A DNA stretch of 64,000 nt from Burkholderia sp. Ax-1724 (GTDB taxonomy: Bacteria > Pseudomonadota > Gammaproteobacteria > Burkholderiales > Burkholderiaceae), in the NCBI RefSeq assembly GCF_011752995.1, contig NZ_VWWL01000002.1:372001-436000 (forward strand), read 5' to 3'. The translations under genes and the position numbers were made by a program. A model generated the notes under the pieces. That model saw only the letters and a list, made by a program, of their open reading frames with translations, ran no database searches and was not told the DNA's origin. Of the stretch, positions 44,562-53,378 are shown one piece after another; the first letter of the stretch is position 1, and the number at the start of each line of letters is the position of its first letter.

Positions 44562-46391
44562 ATGAGAACGATGATCAATGGGAAACGTACGGCGATTTCG
44601 CTGGCCATTCTGGGCGTAGCGACCTCCAGTGCCTACGGCTATGAATTCACGACGGGGCTTAACGATCTTACCGGTTCGTGGGTGACCAACCTTACCGCAG
44701 GTGCGGCGATCCGGACCAAAAGCCCGAGTTGTTCGCTCACGGGCGATCCGAACGCGTTCGGTTGCGGCGCGGAGGCGAACGTCAACCAGTGGGGCTTCGG
44801 TGACAATGGTGACCTGAACTACCGCAAGGGCCAGCCGTTCAGCACCTACGTCAGCGCCACGAGCGAACTGCTGCTGAAGATGCCCAGCGCCGGGCTCAAG
44901 TTCATGGTCCGTGGCACGGGCATGTACGACTTTCTCGCGGGCGACACGAACCGCACACCACTCTCGAGCACCGCTTCGGCGCAGGTTGTCTACAATGCGC
45001 AACTGCTCGACCTGTGGGCCGAGAAGGATTTCACGATCAACAACGGAGCCGCTCACGTGCGACTGGGCAACCAGGTGATCAACTGGGGCGAGAGCATCTT
45101 CGCGCAGGGCGGCATCAACGCCACCAACTCGCTCGATATCCAGAAGTTGCTGATTCCGGGTTCGCAGTTGAAGCAGGCGCTGCTGCCCGCACCCATGGTG
45201 AGCTTTGCCGCGGATTTGGGCCATGGCTTCAGTACTGAGGATTACTACCAGTTCCAGTGGAATGGGAACCGTCTCCCGCCGGTCGGATCGTTCTGGTCCA
45301 CCACGAACGTCCTGGGTCGCGGCGCGGAACCGCTCACGGTCAACACGAACAACTTTAACGTGGCCGGTCCCAGTGCGGGGACGATCGCCGGGGCAAACAG
45401 CGGCAACCAGGACGTGATCAACGGCATCAACACCGGGCTCGTCAATGGGGCATTTGCTGGACTGCCCGATAACGTTATCGGCATTCCGGTGAACTGGCAG
45501 GCGCCGTCAAAATACAAGCCGCAGTTCGGCCTGAAGTTCAACTATTCGCCGCGCTCGTTCGACGCGAACTTTGCGTTCTATTACGAAAACTATACCGACA
45601 AGTCACCGGTTCTTTCATCGCTGGCAAACGGAACGGGGCAGTGGTCGTATCTGGAGAACCGCCAGCTTTTTGGCGTGAGTGCGAATTTCGGGGTGGGTAA
45701 CTGGGCAATCGGCACAGAATTGTCATATCGACCTCATGACGCGGTAGCGTTATCGAGCTGCTATGGCGCGGGTGGCCCGCTGGATGCGAACACCAACGGC
45801 GTAGCCGGCGTCAATTGCCAGCAATGGGCTGACAAGAAGAAATTCCAGTACGACATCAACGGCATTCTGGCCCTGACACGCAGCGAGTATCCGTTTCTCA
45901 AGCTGATCGGCGCGGATGCGGCGGCGCTGACATGGGAACTCACCTGGATCTACTACCCCGGCGTGAGTTCGAGCGGCGTCACGCGCACGGTCAACGGACA
46001 GACCGTGACGCAGGTGCCCCAGGCAGGTTATCTGCCGTGGCTGAACAATAACTCCGATGCGGGCTATCCGATCGCGATGGCACAGGGTACATCGAGTTCC
46101 GTGGGCGCGACGGTCGATTTCAACTGGACCTATGACGGCACCCTGATCCATGGCTGGCAGGTGACGCCTGGCGTGACGTTCGCCGACGCGCTTTATGGCT
46201 ATACGCCAACGCTCGTCGCGAACTACCTGCAGGGCGCGAAGTCGCTGAACCTGTACGTGCTGTTCAACCAGAATCCAACCGTCTGGCAGGCGGGCATCAA
46301 TTACACGTTGTTCTTCGGGGGGCACCAGACGGTCGGTCAGCCCTACGCAGATCGCAATTTCGTCGGGATGTTTGTCACCCGGAATTTCTGA
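44562..46391 (+). CDS. DUF1302 family outer-membrane protein
   Basis: A 609-residue exported protein. ATG at 44562 with AGGAGA site begins a signal peptide (MRTMINGKRTAISLAILGVA, cleavage near SSAYGYE). The mature part matches DUF1302: TGLNDLTGSWVTNLTAGAAI, VNQWGFGDNGDLNYRKGQPF, ELLLKMPSAGLKFMVRGTGM, VRLGNQVINWGESIFAQGGI and a beta-strand-rich rest ending in aromatic residue (VTRNF), as expected for an outer-membrane beta-barrel. An in-frame start at 44397 runs into the DUF1329 relic and is unlikely. It usually works with DUF1329, a YCF48 protein and an MMPL pump, and is linked to uptake or release of hydrophobic compounds. Confidence 0.93.
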   Translation: MRTMINGKRTAISLAILGVATSSAYGYEFTTGLNDLTGSWVTNLTAGAAIRTKSPSCSLTGDPNAFGCGAEANVNQWGFGDNGDLNYRKGQPFSTYVSATSELLLKMPSAGLKFMVRGTGMYDFLAGDTNRTPLSSTASAQVVYNAQLLDLWAEKDFTINNGAAHVRLGNQVINWGESIFAQGGINATNSLDIQKLLIPGSQLKQALLPAPMVSFAADLGHGFSTEDYYQFQWNGNRLPPVGSFWSTTNVLGRGAEPLTVNTNNFNVAGPSAGTIAGANSGNQDVINGINTGLVNGAFAGLPDNVIGIPVNWQAPSKYKPQFGLKFNYSPRSFDANFAFYYENYTDKSPVLSSLANGTGQWSYLENRQLFGVSANFGVGNWAIGTELSYRPHDAVALSSCYGAGGPLDANTNGVAGVNCQQWADKKKFQYDINGILALTRSEYPFLKLIGADAAALTWELTWIYYPGVSSSGVTRTVNGQTVTQVPQAGYLPWLNNNSDAGYPIAMAQGTSSSVGATVDFNWTYDGTLIHGWQVTPGVTFADALYGYTPTLVANYLQGAKSLNLYVLFNQNPTVWQAGINYTLFFGGHQTVGQPYADRNFVGMFVTRNF

Positions 46392-46454
46392 CAGGTTAGC
46401 CTGTGAGAGAAGGTGCACGCTGTGCGCCGTCGGAATACTTGAAGGGATAACGCC

Positions 46455-48815
46455 GTGCTAAATCGTCTGGTCAGTGGTCTGGAAAGATTTTTCTTCGGTC
46501 ATCGTGTGAGTGTGCTCGTGGCGATCGGCGTGTTTACGGCCGTCATGGCGGTTTTCGCCGTGCAGTTGCGCATGGATGCGGGTTTCGAAAAGCAGATGCC
46601 GATTGGACACGAGTACATCCAGACGTTCCAGAAGTACCGGAACGACCTGCTCGGCGCGAACCGGATCACCGTCGTGGTGCGTGCACGCAAAGGCCCGATC
46701 TGGACGAAGGAGGGGCTCACGCGGCTGTACAGGGTGACCCAGGCCGTCACGTACCTGCCGAACGTGGACCGTATTGGCGTGCAATCGCTATGGACGCCGA
46801 ACGCCTACGTGAATGAAATCACGGCTGAGGGGTTTCGTGCGGAGCCGATCATCTCCGGTACCATCACGCCCGACCAGCTCACGCCCGACATTGTTGCGAA
46901 GATCCGCCGTGCGACGACGCTCGGGGGCTATGTCGGCACGCTCGTTTCGCACAACGAAGACAGCGCGATGATCACGGCCGAGCTCAACGAGCGCGACCGT
47001 AACGGCAAGGTGCTCGACTACGTGGCGTTCAACCACCTGCTCGAGGCGCAGATCCGCAAGCCGTTCGAGGACGCCGGCTACGACATCCAGATTATCGGCT
47101 TCGCCAAACAGATTGGAGACATCGCCGATGGTGCGACCGCCGTGCTCGGCTTCTGCTGCGTCGCTCTGCTGTTGACCGCGCTCGCCGTTTACTGGTACTG
47201 CCATTCGCTTCGCTTCACGGCGCTGCTGGTTTCGTGCTCGCTGACTTCGCTGGTCTGGCAGTTCGGGACGCTGAAGCTGCTGGGTTTCGGGCTCGATCCG
47301 CTCGCGGTGCTAGTGCCATTCCTCGTGTTCGCCATTGGCGTCTCGCACGGCGTGCAGCAGGTGAATTACATCGTGCGGGAGATCGCGCACGGCAACAGCT
47401 CGTACGACGCGGCACGCCACAGCTTCAGCGGCCTGTTGATTCCGGGCGTGCTGGCGCTGGTGACGGCATTCGTGTCGTTCATCACGCTGCTGCTGATCCC
47501 GATCCCGATGGTGCGCGAGCTCGCGATCACCGCGTCGCTTGGCGTCGCGTACAAGATCGTGACGAACCTGATCCTGCTGCCGGTGGCGGCGTCGTGCTTC
47601 AACTTCACGAAGAGCTATGCCGACAACGCGCTCAGGCGTGCGCAGCAGCGCGCAAAGCCGCTGCGCGTGCTGGCGCGTGTGGCCGAGCCGAAGTTCGCGA
47701 GCCTCACGTTGGCCCTGACAGTTGTCGTGCTTGGGCTGGCTGCTTGGCAAAGCCGTGACCGCGTGATCGGCACCTTGCAGCCGGGCGCGCCCGAGCTGCG
47801 CGCGGATGCGCAGTTCAACCGCGATGCGACCTCGATCTCCTCCAGCTACGACATCGGCCTCGACTGGCTTACGGTGGCCATCGAGTCGACGGGTAAGGCC
47901 TGTGACAACCCGGCGGTGGGCCTGTACGAAGACGACTTTGCCAGCACGATGCAGTCGGAACCGGGTGTAGTGTCAGTGCAGTCTTACTCGGGAATGCTGC
48001 GCCGCTACAACCAGGGATATAACGAGGACTATCCGAAGATGAGCGTGGTGCCGATCGATCCGGAAAACTACGGAGCGGTATCGGTCGACGTCGGTCGTGT
48101 GAAGGGCTTCATGAAGGCGGACTGCTCCATGACGGCAGTACACCTGTTCCTCTCGGATCACAAGGCGACGACGATTAACCGGATTCTGGACGATGTGAAG
48201 GCATATCGCGCAGCGCATCCGTTCGCAGGCATCACGGTGAGGCTGGCTGCGGGCAATGTGGGTGTGCTGGCGGCGACCAATGAGGAAGTGGCAAAGAGCG
48301 AGCTGCCGATGATGTTGTACGTGTATGCGGCGATCCTGGTGCTGGTGTTACTGGCGTATCGCGACTGGCGTGCGATGCTGGCGTGCTGCCTGCCTCTGAC
48401 GGTGGCGACCTTTATCGGCTACTGGTTCATGAAGGAGTTGCAGATCGGACTGACGGTGGCGACGCTACCGGTGATGGTGCTGGCCGTGGGGATCGGCGTG
48501 GACTATGCGTTCTATATCTACAACCGTCTGCAGGTGCATCTGGCGGGTGGCCAGAACATCGTAAAGGCGGTGCAGCACGCAATGCTGGAGGTGGGGGTGG
48601 CGACGATCTTTACGGCGATCACGCTGGCGATCGGGGTGGCGACGTGGAGCTTCTCGGCGCTGAAGTTCCAGGCCGACATGGGCAAGCTGCTCGCATTCAT
48701 GTTCCTCGTCAATCTGCTGATGGCGATGACGGCGCTGCCCGCGTTGGCCTCGTTGCTGGAGCGCTGGTTTCCGCGCCGCAAGCCGGCCCGCGCGCCGGGT
48801 TTGTTCAGCCATTGA
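46455..48815 (+). CDS. MMPL/RND-superfamily transporter
   Basis: A 786-residue inner-membrane RND-type protein with the duplicated layout: a first membrane segment (VSVLVAIGVFTAVMAVFAVQ), a large periplasmic loop (about residues 45-225), five or six segments (VLGFCCVALLLTALAVYWYC; PLAVLVPFLVFAIGVSHGVQ; LIPGVLALVTAFVSFITLLL), a second periplasmic loop (about 445-615) and a final block (MMLYVYAAILVLVLLAYRDW; TVATLPVMVLAVGIGVDYAF). The HGVQ/DYAF motifs in the fourth and tenth segments are typical of the HpnN/MMPL group. The start is GTG at 46455. Likely moves hydrophobic molecules with DUF1302 and DUF1329. No fusion protein is encoded nearby. Confidence 0.93.
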   Translation: MLNRLVSGLERFFFGHRVSVLVAIGVFTAVMAVFAVQLRMDAGFEKQMPIGHEYIQTFQKYRNDLLGANRITVVVRARKGPIWTKEGLTRLYRVTQAVTYLPNVDRIGVQSLWTPNAYVNEITAEGFRAEPIISGTITPDQLTPDIVAKIRRATTLGGYVGTLVSHNEDSAMITAELNERDRNGKVLDYVAFNHLLEAQIRKPFEDAGYDIQIIGFAKQIGDIADGATAVLGFCCVALLLTALAVYWYCHSLRFTALLVSCSLTSLVWQFGTLKLLGFGLDPLAVLVPFLVFAIGVSHGVQQVNYIVREIAHGNSSYDAARHSFSGLLIPGVLALVTAFVSFITLLLIPIPMVRELAITASLGVAYKIVTNLILLPVAASCFNFTKSYADNALRRAQQRAKPLRVLARVAEPKFASLTLALTVVVLGLAAWQSRDRVIGTLQPGAPELRADAQFNRDATSISSSYDIGLDWLTVAIESTGKACDNPAVGLYEDDFASTMQSEPGVVSVQSYSGMLRRYNQGYNEDYPKMSVVPIDPENYGAVSVDVGRVKGFMKADCSMTAVHLFLSDHKATTINRILDDVKAYRAAHPFAGITVRLAAGNVGVLAATNEEVAKSELPMMLYVYAAILVLVLLAYRDWRAMLACCLPLTVATFIGYWFMKELQIGLTVATLPVMVLAVGIGVDYAFYIYNRLQVHLAGGQNIVKAVQHAMLEVGVATIFTAITLAIGVATWSFSALKFQADMGKLLAFMFLVNLLMAMTALPALASLLERWFPRRKPARAPGLFSH

Positions 48816-48846
48816 CGCCTGAAGACGCAATCAAAGGAAGCAAAGC

Positions 48847-49824
48847 ATGATCAGGACTCTTGTAACGTGCCTGGCGCTGTGCGTGAGCGCAGCGGCCTTC
48901 GCCGAGTCACAGGGCGCGGTGACGGACTGGGCGGCGAAACCCGCCCGTGCGTGGGCGGAACCGTCCCACATGATGCTGCTGGACGTGACGCATGCGGGCA
49001 AGCGCATCGTGGCCGTGGGCGAGCACGGCGTGATCGTTATTTCGGATGACGATGGAAAGACGTGGCGGCAGTCGCAGCAGGTGCCCGTTTCGGCCACGCT
49101 GTCTGCGGTGACGTTTGCCGATGCGCAGCACGGCTGGGCAGTGGGGCAGTGGGGAGTGATTCTGGCCACCAGTGACGGTGGCCAGACGTGGCAGAGGCAA
49201 CGGATGGACATCTCGGTCGACCAGCCGTTGTTCTCAGTGCGCTTCACCAATGCTCAGGACGGTATCGCCGTGGGCTTGTGGTCGCTGATGCTCGCGACCC
49301 ATGACGCCGGCAAGACGTGGACCAGGGTGACGGTGGCAAAGCCGCCGGGCGGAGGCAAGGCGGACCGCAACCTGTACCACATCTTCGCCGATCGACAGGG
49401 CGTGCTCTACATTACGTCAGAGCAGGGGACGGTGCTGAAGTCGACCGACGGCGGCGCGAACTGGACCTACATGGCGACGGGCGGCAAGGGTTCGTTGTGG
49501 AGCGGTGTAGCGATGCCCGATGGCCGGATCGTCGTTGGCGGCCTGCTCGGCAGCCTGTATCAAAGTAGTAATGGCGGGGCGACCTGGGTGCCGCTGAAGT
49601 CGGGAGCAAAAAGTTCGATCACCGATATCGTCGCTGCGGGCGATGGACTGATTGGAGTCGGGCTCGACGGTCTGGTGCTGAAGCAACGTGCCGATGGCTC
49701 ATCGTTTGAGGTCACCCAGCGTCCGGATCGCGCGACGCTGACCGCGGCCGTGATCGATGCGGGCGGCAAGCCGGTTCTGTTTTCGCAGAATGGCGTGCTT
49801 CAAGACATGATCGCGAAGCAATGA
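48847..49824 (+). CDS. YCF48-related beta-propeller protein (BNR repeats)
   Basis: A 325-residue exported protein: signal peptide MIRTLVTCLALCVSAAAFAE, then at least five Asp-box (BNR) repeats of the form S/T-x-D-x-G-x-T-W: SDDDGKTWRQS, TSDGGQTWQRQ, THDAGKTWTRV, STDGGANWTYM and SSNGGATWVPL. These repeats form a beta-propeller like that of the photosystem II assembly factor HCF136/YCF48. In non-photosynthetic bacteria such proteins accompany DUF1302/DUF1329/MMPL genes and are thought to help assemble the envelope complex. The gene follows the MMPL gene by 31 bases and ends the operon; an IS3 element begins about 55 bases later. Confidence 0.92.
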   Translation: MIRTLVTCLALCVSAAAFAESQGAVTDWAAKPARAWAEPSHMMLLDVTHAGKRIVAVGEHGVIVISDDDGKTWRQSQQVPVSATLSAVTFADAQHGWAVGQWGVILATSDGGQTWQRQRMDISVDQPLFSVRFTNAQDGIAVGLWSLMLATHDAGKTWTRVTVAKPPGGGKADRNLYHIFADRQGVLYITSEQGTVLKSTDGGANWTYMATGGKGSLWSGVAMPDGRIVVGGLLGSLYQSSNGGATWVPLKSGAKSSITDIVAAGDGLIGVGLDGLVLKQRADGSSFEVTQRPDRATLTAAVIDAGGKPVLFSQNGVLQDMIAKQ

Positions 49825-49880
49825 TTTCGGATCCGAATTGATGTTCCACTGGCACGACGGCAATGCAACACTTGATCGGG

Positions 49881-49909
49881 GGGATGCGGCCATTTTCTTG
49901 GACTGATTT
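49881..49909 (+). repeat. Left inverted repeat of the IS3-family element
   Basis: Shares GGGATGCGG and TCTTGGACT with the complement of 51458-51486, with a few mismatches between the blocks. Confidence 0.8.
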
Positions 49910-51446
49910 ACGTCGTTAATCCGAGGCTTTCACGGTACTCAATGGGACTGAGATAGCCAAGGGAGCTCTTGATCCGTTTTTCGTTGTACCAGCGAATATA
50001 GGCGTTCAGTGCTTCAACGAACTCCGCGATGGTTGTCGAACGCCAGTCCCCTGGATAGAACATCTCGGTCTTCAGCCTGCCGAAGAATCCCTCACAGGCC
50101 GCGTTGTCTGGTGAGCAGGCTTTACGCGACATGGATCGGACCAGATTAGCCTTTGCAATTCGCGACAGCCAGCCAGGCCAGCGGTAGTGGCCACCTCTAT
50201 CGGAATGCACGATCGGCGTTTCATCGTCCTCGGTCACGGTCTCGATAGCCGCATCTAACATCGTATTCACGAGCGCTGCGTCGGGGCTTGTGCCAATCGA
50301 CCAGCTGACTACCATGCCATCGAAGCAGTCGACCATGGGCGATAGATATACCTTCCCCGCCGGGATCTGGAACTCGGAGATATCCGTCAGCCACTTTTCG
50401 TTGGGGGTCGTAGCGTGGAAATCGCGATTGATGGTGTTATCTGGGGCCGGGCTAATTTCCCCAACATAAGAACGATACCGGCGCCGCTTGGGCCTGGCTG
50501 CGTAGAGGCCGCCTTGTTTCATGAGGCGACGCACGACCTTTTCCGATAGGAACACCCGTTGTCTGCTGAGTGCTGCTTGCACCCGACGGTAGCCGTAGGA
50601 TCGGTGATTGTCCTCAAAGATCTCTGCAACAGTACGACGGACTTCTGCATATTTGTCGGTGCCCCGTATGGGTGACCGATGGTAGAAATAGGAGCTGCGC
50701 GCCAGGTCCAACCGCTCAAGCAGCTCAGTCAAACCGTATTCTTCTCTCAGGGCGTCAACCAGCGTCGTCTTCTCCCGGTTGCTCAGGAGTGGCAGGTCGA
50801 CGCCCAGGTCTTTTTTTAGGAGTTCATTCGCCTTCTTCAACAGGTCGTGTTCAAGCTGCAGATTGCGAATGTCGCGCCGGAGCCCTTCGACCTGCCGCTC
50901 CAGTTCGTCCCGATCCGTCTCTGCGGGTGATCCCTTGTCGCGTTTCATGGATGCAGGGGCCTCTGGGCCGAGTAACTGGTTTTTCCAGTTGTACAGCGAC
51001 ACCCTGTCGACGTCCAGCTTTCGCGCCACCGCCCGTGCACTTCCTTGCCGTGTGCACAGTTCGTACACCGCAAGCCGCCTGGACGCCAATGACACGGCCG
51101 GTCGGCCTGTCTTGCCAACCGCGCATTTCCTGGTTTCCGGATAGCGCTCGCGAACCCACGCCGTCAGTATCTGGTGACAGGGATAGCCTAATGTCCTGAG
51201 GGTGAAGCTGACGCAGCACCCGTGGTTGATGTAATGCTCGAGTACCAGGTTCTTCTGTTCTTCTGAGTACTTCGGCTTTACGCGAACATACTCTTTCTGC
51301 AGATCGCCACTCTTCTCGAATTCCTCACACCACGCCTTGAGAGAATTCTTCGTCGGGTAGCCCAACTGGCGGATTGTCGCCTTGATGCGCTTCCCTAGTT
51401 TCAGGTACAGCCCGACCGCCCGAACGCGCTCTTCGTATGAATACAT
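49908..51446 (-). CDS. IS3-family transposase, single long reading frame
   Basis: A 512-residue transposase in which the OrfA-type and OrfB-type parts are one continuous frame. The N-terminal half has two helix-turn-helix units (YSYEERVRAVGLYLKLGKRI; RLAVYELCTRQGSARAVARK) and a leucine-zipper-like coil (ELERQVEGLRRDIRNLQLEH). The C-terminal half has the HTH_21 block (FEDNHRSYGYRRVQAALSRQ) and an rve integrase core with DDE residues: WLTDISEFQIPAGKVYLSPM, IVHSDRGGHY and the late Glu in EGFFGRLKTEMFYPGDW. All look intact, so the element may be active. The uninterrupted frame is seen in some IS3 groups that do not use frameshifting. Confidence 0.92.
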   Translation of the reverse strand: MYSYEERVRAVGLYLKLGKRIKATIRQLGYPTKNSLKAWCEEFEKSGDLQKEYVRVKPKYSEEQKNLVLEHYINHGCCVSFTLRTLGYPCHQILTAWVRERYPETRKCAVGKTGRPAVSLASRRLAVYELCTRQGSARAVARKLDVDRVSLYNWKNQLLGPEAPASMKRDKGSPAETDRDELERQVEGLRRDIRNLQLEHDLLKKANELLKKDLGVDLPLLSNREKTTLVDALREEYGLTELLERLDLARSSYFYHRSPIRGTDKYAEVRRTVAEIFEDNHRSYGYRRVQAALSRQRVFLSEKVVRRLMKQGGLYAARPKRRRYRSYVGEISPAPDNTINRDFHATTPNEKWLTDISEFQIPAGKVYLSPMVDCFDGMVVSWSIGTSPDAALVNTMLDAAIETVTEDDETPIVHSDRGGHYRWPGWLSRIAKANLVRSMSRKACSPDNAACEGFFGRLKTEMFYPGDWRSTTIAEFVEALNAYIRWYNEKRIKSSLGYLSPIEYRESLGLTT

Positions 51447-51457
51447 GGACTACCTCC

Positions 51458-51486
51458 AAAGTAGTCCAAGATTTTGTCCGCATCCC
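51458..51486 (-). repeat. Right inverted repeat of the IS3-family element
   Basis: Complementary partner of 49881-49909. It lies just upstream of the transposase start. Confidence 0.8.
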
Positions 51487-51580
51487 CTGTGGGTCAGAAT
51501 TCCGTGCAAATCAACAATCTGCTGCCAATCACTGCGACCAATCCACGAAGCGATCAGCGATGCGTTTCAACCGTTGTCTT

Positions 51581-52072
51581 CTATTCCAGCGCGGCTCTTC
51601 CTCGAAAGGGTGCGCGACTTTGTTCGTTATTCAACTTAACAAATTTCTTGAGCAAGGTCATGAATTGATCCTGCTCATCGGGCGCGAACGAAGCGAGCAT
51701 TTGACGGCGTAATTCATGTACGGCTGGGACGAGGTCATGAAGCAGGTCAGCGCCCAGTTCGGTGAGCCGCACCAGGCGAAATTTCCGATTTTTGGGGTTG
51801 ACTGAGCGTTCGAGTAAACCTCGCTCCTCTAGTCGTGCCACGAGTGCCGCCGTTGTTGACGTGTCAAGGGCGCATAGGCTTGCAAGCGTATTCTGGTCAA
51901 TATTGGGATGACCTTGAAGGATGCGCAAGACGGCGTACTGCACGGGGGTGACGTGCGTCCCGATCACAGCATGAAACATCGAGACGGCAATTTGTTGTGC
52001 CCGCCGTACCAAGTGGCCGGGCTGATCGTAAAGGTCGGTTGTAAGCAGATCGTCTTCGCTTATCGTGGTCAT
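51581..52072 (-). CDS. MarR-family transcriptional regulator
   Basis: A 163-residue winged-helix regulator: IAVSMFHAVIGTHVTPVQYA, VLRILQGHPNIDQNTLASLC, ALDTSTTAALVARLEERGLL and the wing RSVNPKNRKFRLVRLTELGA are the standard MarR recognition region (about residues 25-110), followed by dimerisation helices. It is divergent from the Rieske oxygenase operon starting at 52207. A 32-base palindrome in the shared region (52158-52189) is the probable operator, so the protein likely represses the operon until an aromatic ligand binds. The gene may also control itself from a TTGACT-containing minus-strand promoter near 52100. Confidence 0.92.
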   Translation of the reverse strand: MTTISEDDLLTTDLYDQPGHLVRRAQQIAVSMFHAVIGTHVTPVQYAVLRILQGHPNIDQNTLASLCALDTSTTAALVARLEERGLLERSVNPKNRKFRLVRLTELGADLLHDLVPAVHELRRQMLASFAPDEQDQFMTLLKKFVKLNNEQSRAPFRGRAALE

Positions 52073-52128
52073 TGTTGTGTCCCCAAATTTCCAGTATCGG
52101 ATCAGGGTTTAACCTGAGTCAATTGGCG

Positions 52129-52156
52129 TTGTACAGTGAATGATAGTGAGTATACT
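52129..52156 (+). promoter_or_regulatory. Predicted sigma70 promoter of the Rieske operon
   Basis: -35 TTGTAC (52129-52134), 16-base spacer, -10 TATACT (52151-52156). The MarR-type operator starts one base later and so covers the expected transcription start. Confidence 0.65.
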
Positions 52157-52157
52157 G

Positions 52158-52189
52158 ATCGTCATATTGAGTGTGCTGAATATGACGAT
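52158..52189. promoter_or_regulatory. Perfect 32-base palindrome, probable MarR operator
   Basis: Arms ATCGTCATATT (52158-52168) and AATATGACGAT (52179-52189) are exact reverse complements, separated by 10 bases. The site lies between the promoter -10 and the ribosome-binding site of the Rieske gene, where binding would stop transcription. Confidence 0.8.
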
Positions 52190-52206
52190 TGAACAAAGGA
52201 GAGATC

Positions 52207-53235
52207 GTGTTTCCGATGAATCAATGGTACGTCGCGGGATTGGCTTGGGAGATCGCCGATAAACCTCTCGCCCGGACGTTTTTGAACCAACCGGTTGTAC
52301 TGTTTCGCCTGGTCGATGGCAAGGTGGTTGCGCTAGAAGATCGATGCTGTCACCGAGCGTTGCCGCTGTCATTCGGCACCGTGGAGGAAGGCGGCCTCCG
52401 ATGCGGATATCACGGCTTGCTTTTCGATGGAACGGGTAAGTGTATCGAAATACCCGGTCAACCGACGATCCCGACGCGAGCGTGCGTGCGTCGATATGAC
52501 GTGATCGAAAAGGACCAGATTGTCTGGATCTGGATGTCCGCTGAAGGCGGCGAGTTGCCAACGTCCGAGCCACCCTCGTACCCGTGGCATTCCGATCAGC
52601 GATATCAGTTCAAGGGTGATGCTTTCCACTATCAAGCTCCCTATCAGTTGATCCACGACAACCTGATGGACCTTAGCCATCTGGGTTACGTGCATACGCA
52701 GACGATCGGCGGCGACCCGAAGACCCATATGGAAGCGGAGATGCGGGTTGCGCAACAGGGTGAGACCGTCAAGGTTACGCGCTGGATGAGGGACTCTCGC
52801 CCTCCCAAGACGTATACCGACGCATGGCCCTTTACTGGGCAAGTGGATCGGTGGCAGGAGATCGAGTTCGATCTGACTTACCTGAAAATCTGGACGGGTG
52901 CGGCCGACGTGGGAACCGAATCTCTCGATGACGAGAGCCGAGGCGGATTTCACATGCGTGGGTTTCATGGAATTACGCCCGAAACTGAAACGTCGACGCA
53001 TTACTTCTGGACGATCGCAAGCAACGAGTTTTCCTCAGAATATCCAAATCTCGAGGCGGTGTATGAGCAAACTGCACATACGTTTATGGAAGACAAGACC
53101 GTCGTGGAAGCGCAGCATCGCAGCCTAGGCCGATTTCCGAGCCATCGAAATATCGACATTCACGTTGACGCAGCGGCGAATCGCGTGAAGCGGATCGTAG
53201 ACCATCTGTCCCAACAGGCTAGCGCCAACGCCTAA
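52207..53235 (+). CDS. VanA-like Rieske non-heme iron oxygenase, alpha subunit 1
   Basis: A 342-residue aromatic ring-hydroxylating or O-demethylating oxygenase. Rieske ligands: CCHR (CxH, about residue 46) and RCGYHG (CxxH, about 63). Mononuclear iron site: HDNLMDLSHLGYVH (about residue 150), with the bridging Asp and the two His. The C-terminal half resembles vanillate O-demethylase oxygenase. The start is taken at GTG 52207 after an AAAGGAGAG site, giving VFPMNQWYVAGLAWEIADKP, the usual VanA-type N-terminus; ATG at 52216 is the alternative. Heads the 52.2-59.2 kb operon with a formaldehyde dehydrogenase, so O- or N-demethylation is likely. Confidence 0.94.
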   Translation: MFPMNQWYVAGLAWEIADKPLARTFLNQPVVLFRLVDGKVVALEDRCCHRALPLSFGTVEEGGLRCGYHGLLFDGTGKCIEIPGQPTIPTRACVRRYDVIEKDQIVWIWMSAEGGELPTSEPPSYPWHSDQRYQFKGDAFHYQAPYQLIHDNLMDLSHLGYVHTQTIGGDPKTHMEAEMRVAQQGETVKVTRWMRDSRPPKTYTDAWPFTGQVDRWQEIEFDLTYLKIWTGAADVGTESLDDESRGGFHMRGFHGITPETETSTHYFWTIASNEFSSEYPNLEAVYEQTAHTFMEDKTVVEAQHRSLGRFPSHRNIDIHVDAAANRVKRIVDHLSQQASANA

Positions 53236-53378
53236 CTGTACTCGTCCGTCGTACCGAAGTATGGTGTCTGAGTGGCTTATCCAGACTATCTTGAATATTA
53301 ATTTGGATTCCTACCAAAATAATCGCTGATAGACGCGCGGTCGTTTTGTTGCCGGAGTCCAGAGCTACATGAGGATGA

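Larger units (their letters stand above)
49878..51487 (-). mobile_element. IS3-family insertion sequence
   Basis: About 1.6 kb, transcribed on the minus strand, with imperfect inverted repeats of about 29 bases: GGGATGCGG and TCTTGGACT are shared blocks at 49881-49909 and, in complement, 51458-51486. It lies between the YCF48 gene and the MarR gene. No clear target duplication was found in the flanks. Confidence 0.85.

Noticed and set aside
49878..51487. Target-site duplications for the IS1182, IS3 and nested IS elements
   Set aside because: Flanking bases were compared by eye and no convincing 3-8 base duplications were found; claimed element ends therefore rest on inverted repeats only.
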